Source of the DNA: Rhodospirillaceae bacterium
GTDB lineage: Bacteria > Pseudomonadota > Alphaproteobacteria > Kiloniellales > DSM-21159
Direction of reading: 5' to 3'
Assembly: GCA_006969625.1 (NCBI GenBank)
Contig: CP030885.1
Location: forward strand, 1,550,001 to 1,614,000
DNA: 64,000 bases
In this document: one piece after another, positions 1 through 9,876 of the stretch
How the letters are laid out: each line of letters opens with the position of its first letter
Numbering within the stretch: the first letter of the stretch is position 1
Translations under genes and position numbers: made by a program
The notes under the pieces: generated by a model
Told to the model about the DNA's origin: nothing
Seen by the model: the letters and a program-made list of their open reading frames with translations, nothing else
Database searches by the model: none

Positions 1-2
1 TG

Positions 3-530
3 GTCGACGGCGAGACGGTGGTCCACGACTCCTGGTCCATCGCCCTCTACCTGGAGGAGGCCTATCCCGAGCGGCCGAGCCTGTTCGGCGGGCCGCACGC
101 GCAGGAGCTGACGCACTTCGTCAACGCCTGGGCGGACCAGAGCCTGATGCCGGCAGTCTTCCCGCTGGTGATCGCCGACCTGCACGCCAACATCGCCGAG
201 GACGACAAGGCCTACTTCCGCGAGACGCGCGAGCAGCGCCTGGGCCGATCGATCGAGTCCTTTGCCAACGACCGCGCGGCCTTCGAAGCCAACCTGGCGA
301 AGGTGCTGGCGCCGCTGCGCGCGCGCCTGGCCGACCGTCCCTTCGTCGCCGGCGAGGAGCCGGCCTACGCGGACTACATCGTGTTTTCGATCCTGCAATT
401 CGCCCGCTGCGCCAGCCCGACGCCGCTTTTGGCGGCGGACGACCCGCTGCGCGCCTACGCCGACCGGGTCTCCGACCTTTTCGACGGCATGGGCGCCTCC
501 TGCCGCCGGCTGGAGCGCTTGGCGGCCTGA
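3..530 (+). CDS. Glutathione S-transferase family protein (5'-partial)
   Basis: The reading frame is open from the left edge, so the first part of the thioredoxin-like N-terminal domain lies outside the window. What remains starts in the segment VVHDSWSIALYLEEAYPERP, the glutathione-binding end of that domain in GSTs of the LigE/beta-etherase and maleylacetoacetate isomerase type. It then runs through an all-helical C-terminal domain with the usual late motif FVAGEEPAYADYIVF. GSTs conjugate or isomerise electrophilic substrates with glutathione in the cytosol; the substrate here is unknown. The frame ends just before a nucleotidyltransferase gene that looks unrelated in function. Family assignment is firm, subclass is not. 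Confidence 0.85.
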   Translation, partial: VDGETVVHDSWSIALYLEEAYPERPSLFGGPHAQELTHFVNAWADQSLMPAVFPLVIADLHANIAEDDKAYFRETREQRLGRSIESFANDRAAFEANLAKVLAPLRARLADRPFVAGEEPAYADYIVFSILQFARCASPTPLLAADDPLRAYADRVSDLFDGMGASCRRLERLAA

Positions 531-566
531 CTTGCGCCCGGCTGGGCGGCGGCGTAGCTATTGGGC

Positions 567-869
567 ATGACGCTCGCGCTGGACATCGACCGGGATCGGC
601 TGGCGGCCTTTTGCCGCACGCACGGGATCGTGCGCCTGGCCTTCTTTGGCTCGGTCCTACGGCCCGAGGAATTCCGCCCCGATAGCGACGTAGACGTGAT
701 CGTCGAGTTCGCGCCGGACCGCGTGCCAGGGTTGATCACTTTCTGCGGCATACAGCGCGAGTTGTCGGATTTGCTCGGTCGAGAGGTCGACATGACCACA
801 CCGAACGGTCTGTCGCCTTTCATCAAGGATCGGGTTCTGGCGGACGCTCAGACGGCCTATGCAGCGTGA
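567..869 (+). CDS. mntA: MntA-type nucleotidyltransferase (antitoxin of a HepT/MntA pair)
   Basis: About 100 residues, the usual size of minimal nucleotidyltransferases. The core motif is visible: FFGSVLRPEEFRPDSDVDVIVEF, a GS followed 11 residues later by DVD. Family knowledge: MntA proteins neutralise the HepT RNase toxin by adding AMP groups to it. The ATG at 567 is preferred over an in-frame TTG at 561 because family members begin close to this point. Its end overlaps the downstream HepT-like gene by 11 nt, which supports co-translation. It is inserted between a GST gene and nadE, so it looks like an accessory pair in a housekeeping neighbourhood. Confidence 0.82.
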   Translation: MTLALDIDRDRLAAFCRTHGIVRLAFFGSVLRPEEFRPDSDVDVIVEFAPDRVPGLITFCGIQRELSDLLGREVDMTTPNGLSPFIKDRVLADAQTAYAA

Positions 870-1227
870 CCGGCTGCATGCGATTCGCCTGATGCTCGCC
901 TCGGCGGAGAAGCTTGGCAGACGGCTTGCCTCGCTCGAGCGTCAAGTCTTCGACGAAGACGAACTGCTTCAGGCGGGTACCGCCTATCTGCTGCAGAACA
1001 TCGGTGAGGCCGCCCGATACGTACCAGTGGAGATTCGCGACCGGTACCCCTCCATCCCCTGGATCGACATTGTCGGGATGCGCAACAAAGTCGTTCACGA
1101 GTATTTCCGCGTCGACATTGAACTGGTTTGGGCGACTGCGATCCGCGACGTCCCGCCATTGATCCCTGCGCTGCGGGCCGTACTCTCGGCCGAAGAGGAC
1201 AGGGAAGAGGGTTCCGACACCTCATGA
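859..1227 (+). CDS. hepT: HepT-like DUF86 protein (HEPN RNase toxin of a HepT/MntA pair)
   Basis: A 122-residue all-helical protein of the DUF86/HepT family. The catalytic RX4HXY motif is intact at R75-N-K-V-V-H80-E-Y82 (RNKVVHEYF), so the toxin is probably functional; Y82 is the residue that MntA AMPylates in studied pairs. It overlaps mntA by 11 nt at its start. At its end its TGA overlaps the ATG of nadE (ATGA, 1224-1227). That arrangement suggests nadE is translated from the same transcript, or that the pair has become coupled to nadE. Family knowledge: HepT cleaves RNA and halts growth when not neutralised. Confidence 0.82.
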   Translation: MQRDRLHAIRLMLASAEKLGRRLASLERQVFDEDELLQAGTAYLLQNIGEAARYVPVEIRDRYPSIPWIDIVGMRNKVVHEYFRVDIELVWATAIRDVPPLIPALRAVLSAEEDREEGSDTS

Positions 1228-2909
1228 CCGACCGCCTGAGCATCGCGCTGGCGCAGATCAATCCGACTGTCGGCGACCTGCGCGGCAATCTGCTGCGGCT
1301 GCGCGCCGCGCGCGCCGCGGCGGCCGAGGCGGGCGCCGACCTGCTGGTCGGGCCGGAGCTCTGCATCTCCGGCTATCCGCCCGAAGACCTGGTGCTCAAG
1401 CCCGATTTCCTGAACGCGGTCGCTGCTGCGGTCGGCGAGCTGGCGGCGGAGACGGCCGACGGCGGGCCGGCGCTGCTGATCGGCGCGCCCTGGCGGGAAG
1501 ACCCGGCCGCCGAGACGCCGCTGCGCGGCAAGGTCTACAACGCCGCCCTGCTGCTCGACGGCGGCAAGGTCGCCGCCGCCCGCTACAAGTACGACCTGCC
1601 GAACTACGGCGTATTCGACGAGAAGCGGGTCTTCGCCGCCGGTCCCCTGCCGGGCCCGGTCAGCTTCCGGGGCGTGCGCCTGGGCGTCATGGTCTGCGAG
1701 GACATGTGGACGCCGGAGGTCACCGAGTGCCTCGAGGAATCCGGCGCCGAGATCCTGATCGTGCCGAACGGCAGCCCCTTCGAGACCGACAAGCTGGACG
1801 AGCGCCAGCAGCTCGCCGTCCGGCGCGTCACGGAAAGTGGCTTGCCGCTGGTCTACGTCAACCAGGTGGGCGGCCAGGACGAGTTGGTCTTCGACGGCGC
1901 CTCCTTCGTGCTCAACGCCGACTGCCGTCTGGCCGGGCAGTTGCCGGCCTTCGCCGAGACCCTGGCCCTCTCCGAATGGACGCGCGAGAGCGACGGCTGG
2001 ACTTGTGCGCGTGCGGACACGGTGCCGCCGCCGGAGGGGCTTGAGGCGACCTACCGGGCGCTGATGCTCGGGCTGCACGACTACGTCCGCAAGTCGGGCT
2101 TCCCCGGCGTCGTCATCGGCCTTTCGGGCGGGGTCGACTCCGCCCTCTCGGCGGTGATCGCCGCCGACGCCCTGGGCCCGGAGCAGGTGCACTGCGTGAT
2201 GATGCCCTCGCCCTACACCAGCGCCCACTCGCTGGAGGACGCGGCCGAACTGGCACAGCTCAACGGTCTGCGGCTGGACGAGATCGCCATCCAGCCGGCG
2301 ATGCAGGCCTTCGCCGGCATGCTCGGGCCGGTGTTCGACGCCCTGCCGCCCGACACCACCGAGGAGAACATCCAGGCGCGCACCCGCGGGATCACCTTGA
2401 TGGCGATCTCCAACAAGCTCGGCAAGATGGTGCTGTCGACCGGCAACAAGTCGGAGATGAGCGTCGGCTACGCCACGCTCTACGGCGACATGTGCGGCGG
2501 CTTCAACGTGCTGAAGGACGTCTACAAGACCACCGTCTACGCGCTCTGCCGCTGGCGCAATCAGCAGAAGCCGGAAAGCGCCCTCGGCCCGGCCGGGCGG
2601 GTCGTCCCCGAGCGTATCCTGACCAAGGCGCCCTCGGCCGAGTTGAAGCCGGACCAGACCGACCAGGACTCCCTGCCGCCCTACGACGAGCTGGACGACA
2701 TCCTGACCTGCCTGATCGAGCACGAGATGTCGCTCGCCGAGATCGTCGGGCGCGGGCATGCCGAGGCGGTCGTGGCGAAGACCTGGCGCATGCTGGAGAA
2801 CGCCGAGTACAAGCGCCGCCAGGCGCCGCCGGGCGTCAAGATCACCCGCCGCTCCTTCGGCCGCGACCGACGCTACCCCATCGTCAACGCCTTCAAGGGG
2901 CCGCTGTAG
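1224..2909 (+). CDS. nadE: Glutamine-dependent NAD+ synthase
   Basis: 561 residues with two domains in the order typical of glutamine-dependent NadE. The N-terminal nitrilase-type glutaminase shows the Glu-Lys-Cys triad: E45 in [15 protein letters not shown]122 in YKYDLPNYG and C158 in VMVCEDMW. The C-terminal ammonia-dependent synthetase has the PP-loop SGGVDSALS from S301. It amidates deamido-NAD+ to NAD+ using ATP and glutamine, the last step of NAD synthesis in the cytosol. The start is the ATG of an ATGA overlap with hepT, because the protein begins [18 protein letters not shown], the normal N-terminus. gltX follows 7 nt after the stop. Confidence 0.96.
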   Translation: MTDRLSIALAQINPTVGDLRGNLLRLRAARAAAAEAGADLLVGPELCISGYPPEDLVLKPDFLNAVAAAVGELAAETADGGPALLIGAPWREDPAAETPLRGKVYNAALLLDGGKVAAARYKYDLPNYGVFDEKRVFAAGPLPGPVSFRGVRLGVMVCEDMWTPEVTECLEESGAEILIVPNGSPFETDKLDERQQLAVRRVTESGLPLVYVNQVGGQDELVFDGASFVLNADCRLAGQLPAFAETLALSEWTRESDGWTCARADTVPPPEGLEATYRALMLGLHDYVRKSGFPGVVIGLSGGVDSALSAVIAADALGPEQVHCVMMPSPYTSAHSLEDAAELAQLNGLRLDEIAIQPAMQAFAGMLGPVFDALPPDTTEENIQARTRGITLMAISNKLGKMVLSTGNKSEMSVGYATLYGDMCGGFNVLKDVYKTTVYALCRWRNQQKPESALGPAGRVVPERILTKAPSAELKPDQTDQDSLPPYDELDDILTCLIEHEMSLAEIVGRGHAEAVVAKTWRMLENAEYKRRQAPPGVKITRRSFGRDRRYPIVNAFKGPL

Positions 2910-2916
2910 GCACCCC

Positions 2917-4251
2917 ATGAGAGTCCGCTTCGCGCCTTCGCCGACCGGGCGCTTGCACGTCGGCAACGCCCGCATCGCCCTGCTCAACTGGCTGTGGGCC
3001 CGCCAGCAGGGCGGGACGTTCCTGCTGCGCCTCGACGACACCGATGCCGAGCGCTCAACCGAGGATTTCGCGCTCGGGATCGAGGAAGACCTGCGTTGGC
3101 TCGGCCTGGCATGGGACGCGTTCGCTCGCCAGTCCGACCGCACCGAGCGCTACGACGCGGCCGTAGCGCGGTTGAAGGCGGCCGGCCGCCTCTATCCCTG
3201 CTACGAGACAGCCGAGGAGTTGGAGCTGAAGCGCAAGCTGCAGCTCAAATCCGGCCGCCCGCCGATCTACGACCGTGCCGCCCTGCGCCTGACCCAGGAC
3301 GAGCGCACGACGCTGGAGGCCGAGGGACACGCTCCGCACTGGCGCTTCAAGCTGGAGTCCGCGCCCATCGCCTGGGACGACGCGGTGCAGGGGGCGAAGC
3401 GCTTCGACGGCGAGAATCTCTCCGACCCGGTGCTGCTGCGCGCCGACGGGCGGCCGCTCTACACGCTGTCCAGCGTCGTCGACGATATCGAGCTGGGCGT
3501 CACCCATGTGCTGCGCGGCGAGGACCATGTCGCCAACACCGCCGTTCAGGTGCAGCTCTTCGAAGCGCTCGGCGGGGCTGCGCCGGTCTTCGCGCACCTA
3601 CCGTTGCTCACCGACGCTCAAGGGCAGGGCCTGTCCAAGCGCCTCGGTGCGCTCAGCCTCAAGGCGCTGCGCGAGGATTCGCTGGAGCCCATGACGATCA
3701 ACAGCTACCTGGCCAAGCTGGGCACGCCGGACCCGATCGTCCCGCGCCACAGCCTGGACGCGCTGATCGCCGAGTTCGACCTTTCGCGCTTCGGCCGCGC
3801 CGCGCCGAAGTTCGATCCGGCCGAGCTGGAGCATCTCAATGCCCGCCTGCTGCACGAGATGCCTTACGAGGCGGTGCGTCCTTGGCTGGAGGCGCGCGGC
3901 CTGACGGCGGTGACGCCGGCGCTGTGGGAGGCGGTGCGCGGCAACCTGTCTCGGCGCGAGGAGGTCGGTCTGTGGCTGCAGGTGGTGCAGGGGCCGATCC
4001 GGCCGGAGATCGAGGACGCGGACTTCTGCGCCCAGGCCGCCGATCTGCTGCCGCCGGAACCTTGGGACTCGCACACCTGGGGCGCCTGGACGGGCGCACT
4101 GAAGCAGGCGACGGGCCGCAAGGGCAAGCAGCTTTTCCTGCCGTTGCGCCGGGCGCTGACCGGCATGAGCTCCGGGCCCGAACTGGCAGCGCTCTTGCCG
4201 CTCATCGGACGCGAGCGAACGCTGTGTCGCCTGAGCAGCGCGACGGTTTAG
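2917..4251 (+). CDS. gltX: Glutamate--tRNA ligase (class I)
   Basis: 444 residues, in the normal range. The HIGH-type motif is HVGN at residues 14-17 after [10 protein letters not shown], and the KMSKS-type loop is LSKR at residues 239-242. It charges tRNA-Glu with glutamate, and in bacteria lacking GlnRS may also charge tRNA-Gln. Many alphaproteobacteria carry two gltX paralogues; this one starts at [11 protein letters not shown] with a relatively short C-terminal anticodon domain, so it may be the second type. The gene follows nadE after 7 nt and is probably in the same transcript. Confidence 0.95.
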   Translation: MRVRFAPSPTGRLHVGNARIALLNWLWARQQGGTFLLRLDDTDAERSTEDFALGIEEDLRWLGLAWDAFARQSDRTERYDAAVARLKAAGRLYPCYETAEELELKRKLQLKSGRPPIYDRAALRLTQDERTTLEAEGHAPHWRFKLESAPIAWDDAVQGAKRFDGENLSDPVLLRADGRPLYTLSSVVDDIELGVTHVLRGEDHVANTAVQVQLFEALGGAAPVFAHLPLLTDAQGQGLSKRLGALSLKALREDSLEPMTINSYLAKLGTPDPIVPRHSLDALIAEFDLSRFGRAAPKFDPAELEHLNARLLHEMPYEAVRPWLEARGLTAVTPALWEAVRGNLSRREEVGLWLQVVQGPIRPEIEDADFCAQAADLLPPEPWDSHTWGAWTGALKQATGRKGKQLFLPLRRALTGMSSGPELAALLPLIGRERTLCRLSSATV

Positions 4252-4422
4252 CTGGGACACGTCTCCTGGAGCCATGTGCTCGTACTTCCAGATATCCTGC
4301 ACCGCAGGGCTCTTCAGGGTGACCGCAAGAACCCGCGCCGCCCTATCCCGAGGGGCGGACGCAGCCCGTGTCTCAATGCCTGAGGCGACGGCCCGAGAGA
4401 GCCGTATCGGCGCCAAGACGCG

Positions 4423-5457
4423 CTACGACCGTGGCGCCAGCGGCAGGTTGACGAGCAGGTTCTGCGGCTTCAGGCGCAGCGTGCTCTCCTCGTCCATCGC
4501 CATCGCCAGGTAGACGGGGCGGCCGGCGATGTCCGGCCGCATGTCGCCGGCCTCGCGGAATTCCAGGCGGAACAGGCTGAGCAGGCGCGCGAGGCGCGCT
4601 TCGCCGACCTCGACGTCGTTGTAGAGGTCGTTCAGCAGTCGGCTGCCCTCGGGGTCGAGGCCGATGTGCCAGACCCAGCGCTCGTCGCTGATCTGCTGCA
4701 CCGGCTGGATCGAGATCTCGACCTGCAGGAAGTGGTGTACCCAGGCCTCCAGGACGCGGCAAAGCGCGTCCAGCCCGTCGCCGGCGAAGTTCAGGTTAAC
4801 GACCGTGTCGAACCGGGAGTCGCGGGTCCAGTAGATCTCTGCGTTGTCTTCGCTCAGCACGTCCAGTTCGATGGTACGCAGCGGCGTCTGCGCTTCGGCG
4901 ATCAGCTTGCCGAGCGAGCCGAAGCCGCCGGAGCTGGCGTACATCTCGACCGTCTCCGCGTCGGCCGCCATGACGAAGCCTTCGTTGACCGTCACCTTCT
5001 GCGGACGGAACAGCAGCTCGCCGGCGCGTGCGCGCAGAGGATGCTCGGTGCCGTCCAGGATATGTCGCACGCAGACCTGCACGAGCTGGTCGTAGAACAG
5101 CGGCGGCACCGGCGGTTCGCCCATCGCCGGGTCCGGTGGGTTCGCGAAGAGCTCCAGATAGGCGCCCTCGACCGTGCCGGCCGCCACCAGCCGGTCGCGG
5201 AAAGCCAGGACGATGCGATAGGTCTCGATCGCGTCGGCGTCGCCGACAGCCGCCAGCCGCTCGACCGACACCGCTTCGCGCGGATTGGCCAGCAGGGCGG
5301 TGTGGAGCTGGCGCTCGGCGGCGTTCGACTCCTCGACCGGGCGGACCTCGGGGCGATTGAGATAGGCGCGCAGAAAGGTGTCTGTCACGCCCAGGTGACC
5401 GGCTTCGGTCGGCCGGAGCAGGTGGTAGCCGCTGTCGCGCCAGAAATCGTGAGACAT
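4423..5457 (-). CDS. DUF6352 family protein
   Basis: 344 residues starting MSHDFWRDSGYHLL. The ATG at 5457 is preceded on the minus strand by a good Shine-Dalgarno (AAGAGGGA), which favours it over upstream in-frame starts. The sequence resembles the DUF6352 family of alphaproteobacteria, with its early FLRAYLNRPEVRPVEES segment. No signal peptide, membrane segment or catalytic motif is evident, so it is probably cytosolic. Function is unknown. It stands alone, convergent with gltX and divergent from the NDUFA12 gene. Confidence 0.75.
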   Translation of the reverse strand: MSHDFWRDSGYHLLRPTEAGHLGVTDTFLRAYLNRPEVRPVEESNAAERQLHTALLANPREAVSVERLAAVGDADAIETYRIVLAFRDRLVAAGTVEGAYLELFANPPDPAMGEPPVPPLFYDQLVQVCVRHILDGTEHPLRARAGELLFRPQKVTVNEGFVMAADAETVEMYASSGGFGSLGKLIAEAQTPLRTIELDVLSEDNAEIYWTRDSRFDTVVNLNFAGDGLDALCRVLEAWVHHFLQVEISIQPVQQISDERWVWHIGLDPEGSRLLNDLYNDVEVGEARLARLLSLFRLEFREAGDMRPDIAGRPVYLAMAMDEESTLRLKPQNLLVNLPLAPRS

Positions 5458-5615
5458 GCCGTTCCCTCTTGCCAGCCCGCGCCTATATCGCTGACGCAGT
5501 GCCATGTCCAGGCCACGCGCCGCCTGCATGCTGGACGCTGTCGGAATCAGGTGCGATAGTCGCGCCGCGCCGTCTCGGGCCGTTTACCGATCACACGGGC
5601 AGATATCGCGGACAG

Positions 5616-5990
5616 ATGACCTCACTCGGCACCAAGCTCTTCACCTGGCTGCACGGCGAAAAGGTCGGCAGCGACGACCAGGGCAACGCCTACTATCGCG
5701 ACAAGCGGGGGCCCCTTGGCGTGAAGGACTCGATGCGGCGCGAGCGGCGCTGGGTCGTCTACGCCGGCGACGTCGAGGCCAGCCGGGTGCCGCCGGAATG
5801 GCACGCCTGGCTGCACCACACCACCGACGAGGCGCCGCCGCCGGGCGGCCCGGCCCGTCGGCCGTGGATGCAGCCGCACCAGCCGAACGCGACCGGCACC
5901 GAGTTGGCCTACCGGCCGCCGGGACACACGCTGCACGGCGGTGCGCGGTCCCGGGCGACGGGCGACTACGAGGCCTGGACGCCGGAGTGA
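5616..5990 (+). CDS. NDUFA12-type NADH:ubiquinone oxidoreductase accessory subunit
   Basis: 124 residues with the conserved start KLFTWLHGEKVGSDDQGNAYY and the later RRWVVYAGDVEASRVPPEWHAWLHH, both characteristic of the NDUFA12/B17.2 family. In mitochondria this subunit sits on the matrix arm of complex I; alphaproteobacteria share it as a supernumerary subunit. The ATG at 5616 gives the normal N-terminus MTSLGTKLFTWLHG. The gene lies away from any nuo operon, as is common, and is followed by mlaD. Confidence 0.93.
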   Translation: MTSLGTKLFTWLHGEKVGSDDQGNAYYRDKRGPLGVKDSMRRERRWVVYAGDVEASRVPPEWHAWLHHTTDEAPPPGGPARRPWMQPHQPNATGTELAYRPPGHTLHGGARSRATGDYEAWTPE

Positions 5991-6071
5991 ACCGAAGGCA
6001 GCCGCGGCCGTTGCAGGGGGACACTGCGGCCCGGCATCGCGACTGCCGCGGGGGCAGCGGGTAGGGGGCAC

Positions 6072-6575
6072 ATGAGTCGCAACATCATCGAAACCATCAT
6101 GGGTGGCGTAGTCCTGCTGGTGGCCGCCGCCTTCGTCGTCTTCGCCTTCAGTTCCAGCGGCGTGCAAACCATCAGCGGCTACCAGGTGCGCGCCGTTTTC
6201 GATGACGCCACAGGCATCAACCCAGGGGCCGACGTGCGCATGAGCGGCGTCAAGGTCGGTACCGTGACCGACCAGGCGCTCGACCCGCAGACCTTCTTCG
6301 CGGAGGTGACGCTGTCGATCGACGAGGCGATCCAACTGCCGCAGGACACCTCGGCCCGGATCGTTCCGGAAGGCCTGCTGGGCGGCAACTACGTGGAATT
6401 GCAGCCCGGCGGCGCGCTGGAGAACATCGAGCCCGGCGGCACCATCGAGTACACGCAGGGCGCCATCAACGTCATCGACCTGCTCGGACGCTTCATCTTC
6501 GGTGGTGCCGACGGCGGCAGCGGCAGCCTGCCGGGCTCGGACAACGGCGGCTTCGGCGCCCAGGGGCCGAGCTGA
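6072..6575 (+). CDS. mlaD: Outer-membrane lipid asymmetry maintenance protein MlaD
   Basis: 167 residues. An N-terminal transmembrane anchor (about residues 8-28, IMGGVVLLVAAAFVVFAF) is followed by an MCE domain with the typical YQVRAVFDDATGINPGADVRMSGVKVGTV. MlaD forms the hexameric periplasmic lipid-binding ring of the MlaFEDB ABC transporter that returns phospholipids from the outer membrane. The Gly/Ser-rich tail (GGADGGSGS...) looks disordered. The other mla genes are not in the window, so it is an isolated mlaD next to NDUFA12. Confidence 0.92.
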   Translation: MSRNIIETIMGGVVLLVAAAFVVFAFSSSGVQTISGYQVRAVFDDATGINPGADVRMSGVKVGTVTDQALDPQTFFAEVTLSIDEAIQLPQDTSARIVPEGLLGGNYVELQPGGALENIEPGGTIEYTQGAINVIDLLGRFIFGGADGGSGSLPGSDNGGFGAQGPS

Positions 6576-6625
6576 GCCGGCCGGCCGCCTTGTTCTCGCC
6601 CTGCCCTGCGGTTAAGTCCTGGATC

Positions 6626-6880
6626 ATGAGCGCTGCCGATTCCCGTGACGAGGCTTCCGCTGAGGGCTTCCTGCCCGCGGTCTGGCGCGATGGCGCAGGC
6701 GAACCGCTGTCCTGCCGGGAGAAGATCAAGGTTCTCAACGAGAACCTGGAGGAGATCCGCCAGATGGCGCAGGACGCCCTGGAGGACGGGATCCTGATGG
6801 GCGCCGACGAGTCGCAGCTTCGCCAGACGCTGCGGCGGCTGGTCGAGTCCCTTGAGAACCCCTACGGAGGGCGCCCGTGA
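6626..6880 (+). CDS. Small conserved-type protein of unknown function, upstream of DUF2155
   Basis: 84 residues. The central part, CREKIKVLNENLEEIRQMAQDALEDGILMG, predicts a charged amphipathic helix or coiled coil, and the C-terminus QLRQTLRRLVESLENPY a second helix. There is no signal peptide. The gene is tightly linked to the DUF2155 gene: its TGA (6878-6880) overlaps the GTG start at 6877 (GTGA), so the two are probably translated together. The ATG at 6626 is chosen; upstream codons read as intergenic sequence. I recognise no family with a known function. Confidence 0.65.
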   Translation: MSAADSRDEASAEGFLPAVWRDGAGEPLSCREKIKVLNENLEEIRQMAQDALEDGILMGADESQLRQTLRRLVESLENPYGGRP

Positions 6881-7329
6881 GGCGGGTGCGCCCGCTTGCC
6901 GTCGCGGCCCTGCTGGTCGCCGCTGCCGTGGCCCAACGCTCGGGCAGCGCCGCGCAGCAAGAGGACTGGCCGCCGCCGGCCTATCCCGTCGCCGTGCTGC
7001 AGGGCCTCGACAAGGTCACGGCGCGGATCTCGACCTTCGCGGTGGCGATCGACGATCCGGTCGCCTTCGGCGGGCTGGAGATCGTCGTGCGTGCCTGCCA
7101 CAAGACGCCGCCGACCGAGCCGCCCGAGGCGATCGCCTTCCTGGAGATCGCCGAGATCGAGCCGAACCGCCCGCGCCGCCCGCTGTACTCCGGCTGGATG
7201 TACGCCTCCTCGCCGGCCGTGGCCGCGATGGAGCATCCGGTCTACGACGTCTGGGTCAAGGACTGCCAAGTCGCGGCGGCCGAGACCGATACCGACGCTC
7301 GGCCCGGGCCCGACGCGGCGCGCGAATAG
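6877..7329 (+). CDS. DUF2155 domain-containing secreted protein
   Basis: 150 residues with an N-terminal signal peptide (RRVRPLAVAALLVAAAVAQRSGSAAQ) and the DUF2155 core: AVLQGLDKVTARISTFAVAID, then RACHKTPPTEPPE and SGWMYASSPAVAAMEHPVYDVWVKDC. The two cysteines of the core (in RACHK and VKDC) suggest a disulfide in the periplasm. Start is a GTG overlapping the stop of the preceding small gene. Function is unknown; the family is typical of alphaproteobacteria and usually lies beside aat and accBC, as it does here, convergent with aat. Confidence 0.88.
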   Translation: MRRVRPLAVAALLVAAAVAQRSGSAAQQEDWPPPAYPVAVLQGLDKVTARISTFAVAIDDPVAFGGLEIVVRACHKTPPTEPPEAIAFLEIAEIEPNRPRRPLYSGWMYASSPAVAAMEHPVYDVWVKDCQVAAAETDTDARPGPDAARE

Positions 7330-7338
7330 TCGGCCCGC

Positions 7339-8001
7339 TCAGCCGGCCGACATTGCGCGAAGTTGCGCCTCCAGTTCCTCGCGGGCGAGCTGCCGCGGGA
7401 AGACGGCCTGTCGCATCAGCGCCTTGGACAGCAGTGCCCGGTAGTGGCCGCGCGGCACCTCGATGGTGCCGAACTGGCGCAGGTGCGGCGTGGTGAACTG
7501 GGTGTCGAGCAGCGAGAAGCCGCCCTTGCGCAGCCGGGCGACCAGATGGACGAGCGCGACCTTGCTGGCGTCCGTCTCGCGGCTGAACATGGATTCGCCG
7601 AAGAACGCGGCTCCGAGGGCGACGCCGTATAGCCCGCCGACCAGCCGCTCCTCGCCGCTGTCGGGGTCACGCATCCAGGTCTCCACCGAATGGCCGAATC
7701 CCATGCGGTGCAGTTCGCCGTAGAGGGTCTCGATCGTCGGGTTGATCCAGGTCTCCGGACGGTTGCTGGCCCGTTCGGCGCAGGCGCGGATGACCTCGTG
7801 GAACGCCGTGTTGGTGCGCACCTCGAAGAGCCCGCGGAGCACCTTGCGGCGCAGCTTGCGTGGCACGTGCACCTGATCGAGCGGCAGCAGGCCGCGCATC
7901 TCCGGATCGATCCAGTGAATCTCCGGATCGTCGCGGCTTTCGGCCATCGGAAAGATCCCGACGGCATAGGCCCTCAGAAGCAACTCCGGCGTCAGCTGCA
8001 T
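7339..8001 (-). CDS. aat: Leucyl/phenylalanyl-tRNA--protein transferase
   Basis: 220 residues covering the full family length. The conserved start [35 protein letters not shown] and the later [20 protein letters not shown] and [16 protein letters not shown] are unmistakable. The enzyme adds Leu or Phe from charged tRNA to proteins with N-terminal Lys or Arg, marking them for ClpS/ClpAP degradation. It is the last gene of the leftward aroQ-accB-accC-aat group, 59 nt after accC. Confidence 0.95.
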   Translation of the reverse strand: MQLTPELLLRAYAVGIFPMAESRDDPEIHWIDPEMRGLLPLDQVHVPRKLRRKVLRGLFEVRTNTAFHEVIRACAERASNRPETWINPTIETLYGELHRMGFGHSVETWMRDPDSGEERLVGGLYGVALGAAFFGESMFSRETDASKVALVHLVARLRKGGFSLLDTQFTTPHLRQFGTIEVPRGHYRALLSKALMRQAVFPRQLAREELEAQLRAMSAG

Positions 8002-8060
8002 GCCTAGAGCTTACGAAATCCGACCGGCCCGTCCAGAGGCTCGGCACGGGGGCAGGCGGG

Positions 8061-9416
8061 TCACGCGCCCACCTTCGCGTGGGCGGCCAGCCAGCCCTCC
8101 AGCCAATGGATGTCGTAGGCGCCGTTGATGAAGTCCGGATCCTCGACCAGGCGGCGATGCAGCGGCAGGTTGGTCGCGATGCCGTCGACCACCATCTCCT
8201 CCAGCGCGCGGCGCAGGCGCATCAGGCATTCGTTACGGTTGCGCCCCTGGACGATCAGCTTGGCGACCAGGCTGTCGTAGTGCGGCGGTACGGTGTAGCC
8301 GCTGTAGAGGTGCGAATCGACGCGCACGCCCAGGCCGCCCGGCGCGTGGTAGTCGGTGATCCGGCCCGGCGAGGGTGCGAAGGTCTCCGGGTGCTCGGCG
8401 TTGATACGGCACTCGATGGCGTGGCCCTCGAAGACCACCTCGTCCTGGGTCAGTTCCAGCGGTTGGCCGTTGGCGATGCGGAGCTGCTCGCGCACCAGGT
8501 CGATGCCGGTGATCATCTCGCTGACGGGATGCTCGACCTGCAGGCGGGTGTTCATCTCGATGAAGTAGAACTCGCCGTCCTCGTAGAGGAATTCCAGCGT
8601 CCCGGCGGAGCGGTAGCCGAGCTCGCGCGTGGCGGCGATGGCGATGTCGCCGATGCGCTGGCGCTCGGCGGCGTTGAGCGCGGGCGAGGGCGCTTCTTCG
8701 ATGACCTTCTGGTGCCGGCGCTGCACCGAGCAGTCGCGCTCGCCGAGATGGATGGCGCCGCCTTGGCCGTCGGCCAGAAGCTGGATCTCGATGTGGCGCG
8801 GGCGCCGCAGGTACTTCTCCAGGTAGACCTCGTCGTTGCCGAAGGCCGCCTTGGCCTCGGCGCGGGCGGCCTGCATCTGGGCGACGAATTCCTCGCGGCT
8901 GCGGGCCACCTTCATGCCGCGTCCGCCGCCGCCGGCGGCCGCCTTGATCAGCACGGGGTAGCCGATCTCCTCGGCGACTCTCTGGCCCTCGTCGGTGTCG
9001 CGCACCGCGCCTTCGGAGCCGGGCACGACGGGGATGCCCAGGCTGCGCGCCGCCTCCTTGGCCACGACCTTGTCGCCCATCATCGAGATGTGCTCGGGGG
9101 TCGGGCCGACGAAGACGAAGCCGTGCTCTTCGACCATCTGGGCGAAGGTTGCGTTCTCCGACAGGAAGCCGATCCCGGGGTGGATGGCGTCGGCCCCGGT
9201 GATGGTGGCGGCCGAGAGGATCGCCGGCATGTTGAGGTAGCTCTTCGCCGAAGGCGGCGGGCCGATGCACACCGACTCGTCGGCCAGGCGCACGTGCATG
9301 GCGTCGGCGTCGGCGGTCGAGTGCACCGCCACCGTGTGGATGCCCATCTCGCGGCAGGCGCGGTGGATGCGCAGGGCGATCTCGCCGCGGTTGGCGATCA
9401 GGACCTTTTCGAACAT
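8061..9416 (-). CDS. accC: Acetyl-CoA carboxylase, biotin carboxylase subunit
   Basis: 451 residues starting [25 protein letters not shown]. Visible features are the biotin carboxylase N-terminal domain, the ATP-grasp glycine loop [13 protein letters not shown] and the catalytic segment [24 protein letters not shown]. It carboxylates the biotin on AccB using bicarbonate and ATP, the first half-reaction of malonyl-CoA formation for fatty acid synthesis. It sits 16 nt downstream of accB in the same operon. Confidence 0.97.
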   Translation of the reverse strand: MFEKVLIANRGEIALRIHRACREMGIHTVAVHSTADADAMHVRLADESVCIGPPPSAKSYLNMPAILSAATITGADAIHPGIGFLSENATFAQMVEEHGFVFVGPTPEHISMMGDKVVAKEAARSLGIPVVPGSEGAVRDTDEGQRVAEEIGYPVLIKAAAGGGGRGMKVARSREEFVAQMQAARAEAKAAFGNDEVYLEKYLRRPRHIEIQLLADGQGGAIHLGERDCSVQRRHQKVIEEAPSPALNAAERQRIGDIAIAATRELGYRSAGTLEFLYEDGEFYFIEMNTRLQVEHPVSEMITGIDLVREQLRIANGQPLELTQDEVVFEGHAIECRINAEHPETFAPSPGRITDYHAPGGLGVRVDSHLYSGYTVPPHYDSLVAKLIVQGRNRNECLMRLRRALEEMVVDGIATNLPLHRRLVEDPDFINGAYDIHWLEGWLAAHAKVGA

Positions 9417-9432
9417 GCGGTCCCGCGCCCCT

Positions 9433-9876
9433 CTACTCGACGACGACCAGCGGTTCGCCGAACTCCACCGGCATGCCGTCGTCGACCAGCACAGCGCTCA
9501 CCGTGCCTGCGCGCGGGGAGGGCAGGTTGTTCATCACCTTCATCGCCTCGATGATCAGCAGGGTCTGGCCCTCGCGCACCGTGTCGCCGACCTGCACGAA
9601 GGGCTTGGCCCCCGGCTCCGGCGCCAAGTAGACGGTGCCAACCATCGGCGAGGTGACGGTGCCCGGATGCGGCCCCGCCGCCGGCGCTTCTTGGGACGGG
9701 ACAGCGGGGGGCGTCGCGGCTACTGGCGCCGGCATGGCGGCCGCGACCGCCGCGCCCTGGCGCACGACCCGCAGACGGCGGTCGTCGTCCTCGATCTCGA
9801 TCTCGCTGAGCCCCGTCTCTTGCAGCAGCTCGGCCAGCTTGCGGATCGCCTCTTCGTCGATGGAAAACTTGCTCAC
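9433..9876 (-). CDS. accB: Acetyl-CoA carboxylase, biotin carboxyl carrier protein
   Basis: 147 residues. The N-terminal helix region ([22 protein letters not shown]) is joined by an Ala/Pro-rich linker (about residues 41-70) to the biotinyl domain. The biotinylated Lys is K113 in EAMKVMNNL. The start is GTG at 9876, immediately next to the last base of the aroQ stop, so aroQ and accB have no spacer and are probably translationally coupled. The protein carries carboxybiotin between AccC and the AccAD transferase. Confidence 0.95.
   Translation of the reverse strand: MSKFSIDEEAIRKLAELLQETGLSEIEIEDDDRRLRVVRQGAAVAAAMPAPVAATPPAVPSQEAPAAGPHPGTVTSPMVGTVYLAPEPGAKPFVQVGDTVREGQTLLIIEAMKVMNNLPSPRAGTVSAVLVDDGMPVEFGEPLVVVE

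Noticed and set aside
1095..3143. Very long minus-strand open frame of about 680 codons opposite hepT, nadE and gltX
   Set aside because: It is antisense to well-supported genes, and its composition (Arg/Gly/Leu/Gln-rich, no motifs) is what high-GC shadows give. The same applies to other long opposite-strand frames, such as those under rne, mrcA, glnE and the AsmA-like gene.
4274..4513. Small plus-strand frame of about 79 codons between gltX and DUF6352
   Set aside because: It runs into the 3' end of the DUF6352 gene, has no Shine-Dalgarno and no recognisable features.
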